NCBI RefSeq assembly: GCF_000340215.1
Contig: NW_006921541.1
Location: 553,876 to 617,875 of the forward strand
Length of the DNA stretch: 64,000 nucleotides
Direction of reading: 5' to 3'
Source: Pseudocercospora fijiensis CIRAD86
Taxonomy: Eukaryota; Ascomycota; Dothideomycetes; Mycosphaerellales; Mycosphaerellaceae
Shown here: piece after piece, positions 1 to 10,203 of the stretch
Numbering within the stretch: position 1 is the first letter of the stretch
Layout of the letters: each line of letters starts with the position of its first letter
The notes under the pieces: model-generated
The model's input: only the letters and a program-made list of their open reading frames with translations
Database searches by the model: none
What the model was told of the DNA's origin: nothing
Translations under genes and position numbers: made by a program

Positions 1-625
1 TTGCTACTATACCTAGCGTAGCATATAAGGCTAGTTATTATTTCGACCTATTATACTAGCTCGTAGTCTGCCGCTAGTTTGCTTAGCGTTAATATTAGCG
101 GTATACGTATCTTAGAGTAGCTTAGGAGTCGTAGATTCTAGGCTGTTATTAGCAACTAGAGCAACTCCCGTAAGATAGATAAGATCCTCTCTCGTTATTC
201 TTACTCTCCCGTGCCTTCGGAGTACTCTTATAGCGGATGCAAAATTCGATAGCGAGAATTAGGCGGTATAGTTGCACTTTAAGAGCCTCGTAAGCTCGCT
301 AAGCTATACGTGCTTATCCTTACATCGCTCTAAGATATCGATAATCGTATATATAAGAGCTATAGCGGGTTTACGTTTTATTGTTAGAGAGGCTATATCG
401 GAGCCCCGATATAACTCTATATTAGGTCGAGGTAGAGAGACGGGCTCCGTATCGTCTAGCGATCGCTTCGGCTGCTAACCGTAAGCAGATATTAGAGAGT
501 CTCTGCTATATATACTAATATCGCGGCGTCTGTTATTATAAGGACTTAGTGTATAGGTAATCTAAGAGGGGCTATCTCGCTTTCTAGATATTGTATAGTA
601 AGCAGCTAACGTACTGCCTTAAGGA
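1..625. other. RIP-degraded repeat DNA, unassigned
   Basis: The stretch is rich in TpA and nearly lacks CpA and TpG, while CpG is common. All frames are interrupted by TAG/TAA. This is the dinucleotide pattern of the recognisable dead transposons further right, so I infer a RIP-mutated repeat. I could not recognise a protein family in it. Confidence 0.6.
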
Positions 626-1038
626 GCATTAGGATCTTAACGAGCATCAAAGTCTTAACTAGCATTAAAGTCTAGAGGAGCATTAAAGCCTAGAGGAGCT
701 AGCAAATCTTAACCGGTATCAAAGTCTTAACTAGCATTAAAGTCTAGAGGAGCATTAAAGCCTAGAGGAGCTAGCAAATCTTAACCGGCATTAAAGTCTT
801 AACTAGCATTAAAGCCTAGAGGAGCTAGCAAATCTTAACCGGCATTAAAGTCTTAACTAGCATTAAAGTCTAGAGGAGCTAGCAAATCTTAACCGGCATT
901 AAAGTCTTAACTAGCATTAAAGTCTAGAGGAGCTAGCAAATCTTAACGAGCATTAAAGTCTTAACTAGCATCAAAGTCTAAAGGAGCTAGTAAATCTTAA
1001 CCGGCATCAAAGTCTTAACTAGCTACTAAACGTCGAGG
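626..1038. repeat. 18-bp / 54-bp tandem array
   Basis: About 22 imperfect 18-bp units of three kinds (starting gcattaaagtcttaacta, gcattaaagtctagagga and gctagcaaatcttaaccg) are arranged into a higher-order 54-bp period. All periods are multiples of three, so the array may be a relic of a coding repeat of 6/18 residues, now interrupted by TAG/TAA. Confidence 0.85.
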
Positions 1039-3654
1039 AAGCTACGAATATCGAGGAGCTAACAAGTCTTAAGGAGTAGTAACGTCTTAGGAGTACTCTA
1101 AATTTTAGTAGCGCTTCGACTACTAGAGAGGAAGCTGCTCTTTTCTCGCCGGTCTTAGCGCCTACTCTATTCTAGACGGTCTCGGCGCCTACTGTTTTGT
1201 CGACGGCCTCGGCTCCTACTCTTCCTCTTCCTCTTCCTCGGTATCGAAGCCGTACTATTCTAGGTATTCTTCTACTACCGCAGTACTAACATTCTTACGA
1301 ATAGGTACGCCGAAGTTTGTACTACGTAACTAAGTAGGCTAGGAAGGTTCTAACTCTTAAGCTCGTTGCTTTAGTTCGGTAGATAGAGGTAGCGTATTGC
1401 CCTATACGTCGGTAGCAGGCCTAGTCTTCTATATATTAGTAAGCGGTATGCTAACTACTAGGTACTACTAACCTTCTTTCCGCTAGTACGTATGCTTCCC
1501 GTCTATAACGTGCGTAACTTTGCAGTAGCTTTCAAAAGTGACTCCTTAAGGTATTTGAGGCTCGCGAACTTATCCTTTAGATCGTCGTAACGTACTAACT
1601 AAATTCTACTGTCGATCTATTACGCGAGTTCTGTTTCTATAAGTAGGTACTAACCAGTACTAGGAATGTGCTGTCCGTAGGCTCTAACTTGCTCTCGGAG
1701 CTTAGCGATGTCCTACGCGAGCTAATAGCTACGGATTAAACGACGTCTCGTTAATCTCCTCTAGCTCGTAAACGGCGTAGAAGTTATTGTCGGTAGTTGC
1801 GGTTGTAATCCTCCGAAGGATCAGTTTAGAGATTCGTACCTAGTAATACTACTAGCGGCGGAGTGCACGAAGTCTAATCACCATTCTGCTTAGTTTAGTG
1901 TAATTATCCGAGGTGTATCTACTTGCGCTTACCTTATTGTCTATTGCCGCCGCCGCTATTGCCTCTATTTTTAGATTACTACTAAAAGTCCTACTATTAA
2001 ACAGCCGCCGCAGTCTTCTAGTAAGAATCGCCGGTCGTTAGTAAATACGCCTACTTACTAGTTACTAGGTTATAATATATCGATTAGCGGCGACTACTAT
2101 AGTATATATTGTCGTAGGTCTAATAGCTACGATATAGGCACATTCGCGACGACTATTAAATAGTAAAGACCGCTTAGTATAGTAGGCGTAAATAGAAAGC
2201 GCTATTAGTAAAAGACTTAGTATATAACGTCTATTAAACTACTATCGTCTAAGGAATATATGCTATATTAAAAGTGCCGTCGTCTACGTCGTACGTATTC
2301 TAAAGTACTAAGTTAGTAACCTATATAGGCTTAAATTGCGATAGTAGAGGTACCTTAAGCGATAGCGGAGAATAATAGTAACTATTTCTATACTAATTAG
2401 TATAGAGACTAGTCGCTATATACTCTATTATACGTTAGGTCGCTACGTCTAGCGTAAATAGGCCCCTTACTAGCGGCGGTCGTTATAGATAGTAAGGTTA
2501 TTACTATAGGTAGACTATCTCTTAAATACGACTACTAATCGATAGTAATACGCCTATACCTAGATTAACCTACGCCTACTATATAGCAAATAAGATACTA
2601 TCTTTATATCGCTACTAATAATACTAGAGATACTATAATAGCTATACTATCGCTAATAGGCGTATATATCTAGTATAATACTACCTAGTAGTATCGTCTC
2701 GATAGGCTAGTAATATCTAGTATAATACTATCTAGTAATATCGTCTCGATAGGCTAATAATAGGCACGCTAGTACTAATATTTCCGCCCTCCTAGCCTTC
2801 TAATAGTAGTTATAAGTAATATTCCTAGTAAGACTATAAATTAGAAGATAGCGGTCCTTTAGTATAGTACTAGCAATACTACTAACTTTCTCGTTATTAC
2901 TATCTTTAATAGGATTATTACTATCTATAAGCTACTCGCTATAAGTCTTCGTCGAGCTAATATTACTACTAAAGCCTTTAGGGTCGAAGAAACAGTTAGT
3001 ATAGCAATCTACCTACTTCGCGGTTATACTATCGCCTAGAATCTCTTAATTATATAGTTATACTAGGTATAGCGATATAGCTAGTACTACTACTTCTAAT
3101 AGGAGAACTAGTTATTAGAAGTAGTAGTATATATCGGGGAGTTAGTTATTAAGTTGTAGCTAATATCGTATCTAGTTTAGAAGACCTAAATTAGCCTTCT
3201 TCTAAGCTAGTCGATATTACTTAGTAATAGCCGTTTAAAGGTAGTATAGAAGTTTATAGAAGCGCTTATAATAGTACTATAAAATAGCTATTATAATATA
3301 GTAGTATACTAGTACTGTATTCTAGGTATAGGCTGCCCTAAGGTATGCCTAGTCGCAGTATAGGACGAAATTCTATAAATATTAAAGTTTAGGTATAGGA
3401 AAATTAAATAAAATATAGCTAGTATAGAGTAGCTTAATTAATATATACTTTTTAAAATTAGTTAATCTAAGATTAAAGCTATAGCAGATAGATTTCAAAC
3501 TATTGTAAGGATGTACTAAAAGTATATAGGGGTTTGTTATTAGAAACGTCGGGCCGCGGCAGTCGCACTGCTACTTGCGCGCTTCCGTTCCCGCCTCCGC
3601 TCCCGCTAATACCTTTCTTTCTTTCCTTCTTCCTCGCCCCGAATACTGTCTATA
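1039..3654. other. RIP-degraded repeat DNA, unassigned
   Basis: TpA-rich, CpA/TpG-poor sequence with stops in every frame. A 47-bp imperfect direct duplication lies at about 2668-2761. A C/T-rich run (tcttcctcttcctcttcctc) lies near 1220-1240. No transposase, RT or other domain was recognised on either strand. Confidence 0.6.
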
Positions 3655-4045
3655 TAGTACTCGACTCCTTATAGATCTTGCTAAAAGTCGTGCCTAGCAC
3701 GCTTAAATTATGCCCTGTATATACCCGGCCTAACTCCTTATAGATCTCGCTAATAGAAGAAGTCGTACCTAGTACGCTTAAATCATGCCCTGTATATACC
3801 CGGCCTAACTCCTTATAGATCTCGCTAATAGAAGAAGTCGTACCTAGTACGCTCAAATTATGCCCTATATATGCCCGGCCTAACTCCTTATAGATCTCGC
3901 TAATAGAAGAAGTCGTGCCTAGCACGCTTAAATTATGCCCTGTATATACCCGGCCTAACTCCTTATAGATCTCGCTAATAGAAGAAGTCGTGCCTAGTAC
4001 GCTTAAATTATGCCTTACATATACCCGCCTAACTCCTCGTAGATC
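3655..4045 (-). repeat. 75-bp tandem repeat, open on the minus strand
   Basis: Units start near 3664, 3733, 3808, 3883, 3958 and 4032, so the period is 75 bp after a shorter first unit. On the minus strand the unit translates without stops into a 25-residue repeat containing the core SEIYKELGRVYTGH. It stays open for at least 90 codons although flanking DNA is full of TAG/TAA. It could be a coding-repeat relic or a minisatellite lacking mutable Gln/Trp codons. No ATG or flanking gene was found. Confidence 0.85.
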
Positions 4046-4188
4046 TTGCGTAGGCCGCGCGAATAGTAGGCACCTTTACGCGGTGCGCGGTATAAGTAGC
4101 GAAAGCGAAACTGAGACCTGCTAGCCTATATAGCGAACATAGCTTCCGTATTCACTCGGAGTTATATTAGCAAAAATCTCAAAAATTG

Positions 4189-5125
4189 GACCCTTAAAGT
4201 TCTTAACCTTTAAAGTTCTTAGACCCTTAAAATTCTTAACCCTTAAAATTCTTAGACCCTTAAAATTCTAGACCCTTAAAGTTCTTAGACCCTCAAAATT
4301 CTTAACCCTTAAAATTCTTAACCCTTAAAATTCTTAGACCCTTAAAATTCTTAGACCCTTAAAATTCTAGACCCTTAAAATTCTTAGACCCTTAAAGTTC
4401 TAGGACCCTTAAAGATCTTAGACCCTTAAAGATCTTGGACCTTTAAAGTTCTTAACCTTTAAAGTTCTTAGACCTTTAAAGTTCTTAGACCCTTAAAGAT
4501 CTTAGACCTTCAAAGTTCTTAACCTTTAAAGTTCTTAGACCTTTAAAGTTCTTAGACCCTTAAAGATCTTAGACCCTTAAAGATCTTAGACCTTTAAAGT
4601 TCTTAGACCTTTAAAGTTCTTAGACCTTCAAAGTTCTTAGACCTTTAAAGTTCTTAACCTTTAAAGTTCTTGACCCTTAAAGTTCTTAGACCTTCAAAGT
4701 TCTTGGACCCTTAAAGTTCTTAGACCTTCAAAGTTCTTAACCTTCAAAGTTCTTGACCCTTAAAGTTCTTAGACCTTTAAAGTTCTTAGACCCTTAAAGT
4801 TCTTAGACCCTCAAAGTTCTTGACCTTCAAAGTTCTTAATCTTCAAAGTTCTTAACCTTTAAAGTTCTTAACCTTCAAAGTTCTTGACCCTTAAAGTTCT
4901 TAGACCCTCAAAATTCTTGACCCTCAAAATTCTTGACCCTCAAAATTCTTGACCCTCAAAATTCTTGACCCTCAAAATTCTTAGACCCTTAAAATTCTAG
5001 ACCCTCAAAATTCTTAGACCCTTAAAGTTCTTGACCTTTAAAGATCTTGGACCCTTAAAGATCTTGGACCCTTAAAGATCTTGGACCTTCAAAGTTCTTG
5101 ACCTTCAAAGTTCTTGGACCTTCAA
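4189..5125. repeat. About 17-bp minisatellite, roughly 55 copies
   Basis: Continuous array of 15-18-bp units of the form cccttaaagttcttaga, with variants cctttaaag, ccttcaaag and aaagatctt. Runs of identical variants cluster, suggesting slippage or unequal exchange. It ends directly against the open reading frame of the next gene at 5127, so it replaces or forms that gene's 5' region. Some units keep CpA (ttcaaag), so it is less RIP-mutated than its left neighbour. Confidence 0.9.
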
Positions 5126-5126
5126 T

Positions 5127-6896
5127 TTGGAAACGAACGATGATCATCTGCCAGAGGGCGACGTATTCGAAGAACTAGTCTGTGGCTTACATACTCTCAA
5201 CTCAAACCAAGGCACGAGTAAATCTCGCGTTGGCCCGGCACCAAGTTGTACCCAAGCCACGGTTACAGGCGAGTACTGCAGCAAGGAGATCAGCAGGTTT
5301 CTGCTGAGCAATTCGCTGGCTCGGATATCTAGAACTTTTGCGGGCTGGACCGTCACAACGCTGTCCGACAACTCCACTGCCACCGTGTGGCCTCCTGATC
5401 GCAGCTTTGCACCAGGTTGCACAATGGGCTGCCAACAATGTCGCATTACTGGAAGCTCGGTCGAGCTCTTCTGGTGGCCGCCTCAGACTGCCGCTGATGA
5501 TGGGTTGCCCGTCACTGCGGTCGGGTTTGGCACCACCTTCACCAGTCCCACGGTTTACATCTCGTTTGACACGCTCTTCGCTTCCGACTCCTGCAGTGGC
5601 GTGGGCAAGACGTATTCAAGCACGATCCTCGCCATCCCAAACTCCCGGGACATCTCCAGTCTGTGGGGGATGAGCCTGGTCAATGGTCTACAGAGCACAG
5701 CTGCTTTCAACTACACCGATTTACTGCACACCGATCCCGTGCCAACCAGTATCTTCAACCGACAGCCGAGATGCGTGTCATCATGGTGGTGGCAGAGCAC
5801 GATCGCCGGTCCGATCGACGAGTACGACTGCGCTCGAGATTATCCTTGGAGGCCAATCCTCGCTCTTCCTCGTGAAGTGCAAGCCATCGACCCAGAATGG
5901 GCGAATTGCGTCGGAGGCATCGAAGGAGTTTACGATCCACCCATCGCTCTCACATCCGCTCAAAGCGCTTTCAAGCCAACACTTCCGCACGAAATTCCTC
6001 CATCAACTACAGAATCCGCGGCCCCCAAATCGGCGCACGAATCTCCGCCTGTTCAAACGAATCCCCCCAAGTTCACCTTCGATCCCATCACGACTGCGGA
6101 TCCACCAAGGCAGAAAACACACGCCAAACCACAGAATTCCGAGCCCCCGCCGCAACATCAAGATCCAGATACTCCTCAATCCCATCACCACCCCAGCGAC
6201 TCATCACCATCATCACCCATCTCCAAAACCCTCCTCTCCCTCAACGACATAAACCCCACAGCCCCACACCTCCACCCCTCCGAGATCGCCGAACAACCTC
6301 CAACTCAGAGCCAAACCACCACGAGCCAACCCCCAGTCCCCGAATCCGCCATCGTCGTAAACGCACACACGGCACGCTTCGCATCCCAAGTGAGCCCGGA
6401 ACCTTTGCCTTTGATAGAAATCCACCTGGGTTCTGAAATTCTCACTGCAAAACCAAGAGGGCCCGGGACGCCTGGAGGTGCCGTTACGGTGGAGGGGTAT
6501 ACGATTCGTGCGGGAAGGGGGAGTAGAACCCAAGCCAAGCTCACGTTGGGCTCCCAAGTCCTCACCGCTGCGCCTTTGCCTTCTGACGAGGTGCTGGTGA
6601 ATGGGCATACACTGTCTTTGGGGCAGGGGATCGAGGTTTTTGGGCAGGGTTTTACGGCTGTGCGGGAGGGGGATGGGAAGACGGCGACGTTTGAGGTCCA
6701 GGAGGTGTGGGATGGGAGACAGAAGGGTTCTGAAACTCATCGCGAAAACGTAATAGCGACGTCGAGTATGAAGGTGTCTTCTACGCACTCGGTCGATGCA
6801 GCTACCACGAACTCCAACGGTTCGAGCAGAAATTGGAAAGGAGGCTCTAGTGTTGGGTGGATGATGGCCGTTCTTGCGATGTATATGTACGTCTAG
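5127..6896 (+). CDS. Secreted/GPI-type surface protein, 5' end apparently truncated
   Basis: One long open frame of up to 589 codons with genic base composition, but it opens at the array edge without an ATG; the first in-frame ATG lies far downstream near 5424. No signal peptide is visible. Residues about 50-290 contain many Cys, Trp and Asn-X-Ser/Thr sites. Residues 290-420 are Pro/Ser/Thr-rich. Residues 425-530 hold two to three copies of a beta-type repeat around LGSEILTA, LGSQVLTA and VLVNGHTLSLGQ, typical of fungal surface proteins. A Ser/Asn-rich stretch and a hydrophobic C-terminus (GWMMAVLAMYMYV) suggest GPI anchoring. I infer that a first exon with signal peptide was lost to, or lies beyond, the minisatellite. 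Function unknown. Confidence 0.7.
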   Translation: METNDDHLPEGDVFEELVCGLHTLNSNQGTSKSRVGPAPSCTQATVTGEYCSKEISRFLLSNSLARISRTFAGWTVTTLSDNSTATVWPPDRSFAPGCTMGCQQCRITGSSVELFWWPPQTAADDGLPVTAVGFGTTFTSPTVYISFDTLFASDSCSGVGKTYSSTILAIPNSRDISSLWGMSLVNGLQSTAAFNYTDLLHTDPVPTSIFNRQPRCVSSWWWQSTIAGPIDEYDCARDYPWRPILALPREVQAIDPEWANCVGGIEGVYDPPIALTSAQSAFKPTLPHEIPPSTTESAAPKSAHESPPVQTNPPKFTFDPITTADPPRQKTHAKPQNSEPPPQHQDPDTPQSHHHPSDSSPSSPISKTLLSLNDINPTAPHLHPSEIAEQPPTQSQTTTSQPPVPESAIVVNAHTARFASQVSPEPLPLIEIHLGSEILTAKPRGPGTPGGAVTVEGYTIRAGRGSRTQAKLTLGSQVLTAAPLPSDEVLVNGHTLSLGQGIEVFGQGFTAVREGDGKTATFEVQEVWDGRQKGSETHRENVIATSSMKVSSTHSVDAATTNSNGSSRNWKGGSSVGWMMAVLAMYMYV

Positions 6897-7056
6897 CAAG
6901 ATTGCCAATATGTATATACATGCATAGGTAATAATAATAATACCTAAACTTATATCTAAACAATCTCGTTCTCATTCCTAATTAGAAATCCTATTACGAA
7001 AGGGATAGATATTATTTAAAAAAGAAAAGAAGCAGGAGTGCTCTAAAAATTGCAAA

Positions 7057-7175
7057 ACATACAACACGAGGGATTCCCCAGTGGTCACCCACCTGAGTAC
7101 TAGTCTCGCGGTTAGCTGCTTAAATAGGGGAGAGCGAACGGGATCCCTTGTTCTCAGCTACCTATGGCCGTATGT
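7057..7175 (-). rRNA. 5S ribosomal RNA
   Basis: Read on the minus strand the 119 nt begin acatacggccatag and end gttgtatgt. The internal control region contains ggtgggtgaccac, the hallmark of fungal 5S genes. The two ends can pair as helix I. A T-run follows the 3' end (tgttttgcaattttta), fitting RNA polymerase III termination. 5S genes are dispersed singly in filamentous ascomycetes, and this copy sits alone downstream of a protein gene. Whether every stem is intact was not checked by folding. Confidence 0.88.
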
Positions 7176-7341
7176 ACTTGGTACCGATTTCTGTGCGATT
7201 ATATCGCCTCACTACCTGATAACCGACTTCCCGCAAGACTGCAGGCGAAGCAAGCAACTGTTACGAAATACCTTGGATGAGATTCGTAAAGCCTAGTAGC
7301 GAAGTTCATAGATTCGTGTTCATTATATATATCATGCTATG

Positions 7342-9565
7342 CTATCGATACTGTCTCTCATGCTGCAAAACCCTCACAGGCTGCTTCTCGCTCGGCGTCC
7401 CAATGGCCACAAATCCAAAAGGATCATCAGGCCGTACATCGCCCAGCCGGACCAAAGTATTCCTCAATCTGTGAGCTTTCTCGCAGCCGTCTTCCATGCT
7501 AGAGCCTGCCTCGACATGCATGTATGGACTATGTCGGAGGACACTGACGAAATCTTCCAAAATGTCTGGACCTCTGCGGGTCGCGTCTAGATATGCTGTT
7601 GCGAGGCCGAGGAAGAAGAGGAGGATTGAGATCGCGACTAAGATTTCCATTAAAGTGGTATAACAGCGGAGGACTTCAGTTTCGATCCGCGTTTGGCCTG
7701 GGACTGTGGCATGAAGGCTGTCCTCGTAGATGTTGTTGAGAGTGAAGTTGCCTGTGACTGAGTACTGTGCTACGTTGTCCATCCAGTAGGTGTTGAGAAG
7801 CTGCGTGAGACGGTGCGAGAATAGCTCGTTACCCAAATCATGCAGGGCATATGGTGTGTTGTCAAAGGAGCACTGATAAGGGTTCTCTGGGTGAACAAAG
7901 TAGCATTCGATCGGCGAAAGACCAGTAGGATTCTGGGTCGTGTTGCCAGTCGCGGCGATGAAGCCGGAGAAGAAGAGCTGGGGTATCGATTGCCTCACCG
8001 AAAGGCTAGAGTCATTGAAAGGCGGTGTGATGCCATCTAGCTGCGATAGAGATGAAGATGGATGATCCAGCAGTGAGGCTCGTACAGCTTGAACACTGCA
8101 GTTATTGCCACTGGAGCAATAGATGTTCGCTTCAACATAGGTTGTGCTCAGGCCGCAGGATGCTTTTGTGATGTCGCCAGAGCCACCAGAATGTCCGCTC
8201 CAAGAAGTGAGCTGAATGATCTGTGGTGCTGTGCTGTTCAGGGTATGGTTCGTGTCATACTGGAGCGAAAATTGATGTCCATTCGACACGATGCCCTGCT
8301 CCTTGTTGATGCCTTGCGGGAAGTCTGAAGCATCTGACGTCTTGCCATCCTGAGAAGTCTTGCAATCGAGGTAGAAATAGCTTGTCTCGATGTTGAACTG
8401 CGACTCAGTATTCACGACTTCGCCGCTCTGTGCGCCAAATAATCGTTCCTGCAGCGTTGATAGCGACATTGTTGTGTTTTCGGTAGCTGACCTATTCGCT
8501 GCACCGGGACCAGGAGGAATTACTGGAATACCACGAAGGAACGGAATGCCAGTGAGGGATGCATAGACCAGTGTATTCGCATTCCCATTAACATCGGCGT
8601 CATTTGGTACGTTTAAGAAATCCTCTAGCTCCGCCAGAGCTTTGCTGGTCGCATTCAGCTCCACCAACTGTCCTGTGCGATACCATCCAGCGGAATCGGC
8701 TTTCTGATGTTCTTTCAGCACTTCAAGCAAGGGTATCTGTAGACCACCGAATAAATCCTGTGAGCCATTTTTCGAAGTGGCAGGACTGAAGAGCGCAGTG
8801 GTGAAGGCAGAGTTGATCGGTGCTAAGCGGTTTGACTTGTTAGTGAGTTGGAATGGCGAATCGTTGAAGTCCACATAGTGGAAGTTGGTCGCAATGGTGG
8901 TGTAATTGGCATCTTTGGATACGGCCTTCAAGGAAAGCTGACCTCCCACAGGATTAAGACACCAGAAGAGGAAGACGGCAAGCGCGACAAGACCCATGGA
9001 TCGATGTTTGAGGGGCGTAAGAAAAGACGCCCCGAATGAGCGACTGCCCAGCAGATGTTCGAGTGTACCAATCGTGGCACCGCGCTCGAGCTTGAATTGC
9101 GCGCATGCTTTCATGAACTTGGCCACGATCAAAGTGAAGATGATGGGGAATATCGTTGGATTCTGCGCGGCCAGTCAGCGGAGTGTTTCATGTCTGCTGA
9201 GCCTTGTCGACACTCACAAATCCCGCCATCTTGAAGATGATCTGATTGAGCGGCAAGCTCGCCATGGTGCCATTCTGCGCGTAGGCCAGGAAGCCGAACA
9301 CGGCAAAGTATAGCACGCATGACGATATCAAGATGTCGAACAGTGCGGCGCCCCAGTTTCGGCCATTTGCAGGCTGTGTCGCGCCTTTGTATGCATCCAC
9401 ATCCTCCCTCGATCCGTACACCTCTTTCGCACGCGAGGATACTTTCCCGCTCTTCTCAGACCGTCCCTCCAAGGAGTCCAAGCGGTAGTTGCTACTGCTC
9501 TTGACCAATCCTTTCTGGCTCTCGGCACGCGACTGAACGCTCTGCGCTCGTTTCCTCTGATCCAT
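7342..9565 (-). CDS. Large multi-span membrane protein of unknown function (722 aa)
   Basis: Two exons: 9565-9218 and 9162-7342, with a phase-0 55-nt intron (GTGAGT...CGCAG, branch-like gctgac). The start is the ATG of MDQRKRAQS. The N-terminal 70 residues are polar and charged. Hydrophobic segments follow at about 73-96, 108-130 and 165-185, the second spanning the splice junction (FKMAGF joined to NPTIFPIIF). A long region of about 400 residues is rich in Asn-X-Ser/Thr sites and probably extracytoplasmic. One membrane span lies near the C-terminus (ILVAISILLFFLGLATAYL), then a cytosolic tail. The block KACAQYKLERGAT-like (here KACAQFKLERGAT) recurs in uncharacterised dothideomycete membrane proteins known to me. 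Function unknown. Confidence 0.85.
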
Positions 9566-10203
9566 GTTGCGGTATCGCGAGCACCTTCTCTAATACTCGG
9601 TAAAGGAAACGAAGAAACGCAAGTACCAGGTGGGAGGACGGTGGACCAATGCTCGACATCATAGCTTAACTTACACCCCAGATCTTCCTGGGACGTGCGT
9701 AGGGCATAGCGGCATCGTATAATCCACGCGCCATCTGGACGCGATACAAGGAGCATCCAGCCCAGCATGCCGACTGACGCGCATCGTGCCACTACTGCCG
9801 CATGGAGCGCGTTCTGGCGAATTGACACCGCCCAAATGGATCAGCACGGACCGACGTGGAAGTGAATGGTCTTGACTCTCGATGGCGTAAAACAAATAAT
9901 AAGCCGGTGGGTTGAAGACGTCCCTGAGGGAAATCCTTCGTATTCAGAAATGAAGCGGAGGATTAGCGCGTCTGGGGTGAACAGCCAATGACTGTTCAGC
10001 CACATGAGCCATTCGATACCAACATCCATGCTGTCGACAAATTTCAGACACTTCTGCAATTGCACTCCGATAGGAAAGTCTCTGCAAAGTATAAGGCAAG
10101 CAAGGTTATCCGAGCACAAGGCGAATCAAGAAGAAAACCTTATACTGTTGAATAAGTCTCTATCTAGAATATGCAGCGCTCTCTCTCGCATCTCGACAAT
10201 AAT
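9566..10203. other. Intergenic region
   Basis: Upstream of the membrane-protein gene and downstream of the oxidase gene. Composition is genic and not RIP-mutated. Short ORFs occur on both strands but overlap without recognisable domains. No gene called. Confidence 0.5.

Noticed and set aside
3650..3925. A 91-codon gene in the 75-bp repeats
   Set aside because: It begins at a GTG, has no flanking gene structure, and the openness follows from the repeat unit. Kept as a repeat only.
626..5125. CRISPR-like array
   Set aside because: The three arrays have contiguous units without unique spacers, and the genome is eukaryotic.
6213..6908. 231-codon minus-strand ORF
   Set aside because: Shadow of the surface-protein gene's Pro/Ser/Thr-rich part. 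Arg/Pro/His-rich with no domain.
9841..10119. 92-codon minus-strand ORF between genes
   Set aside because: No domain, Cys/Phe/His-rich, and lies in probable promoter DNA of the membrane-protein gene.
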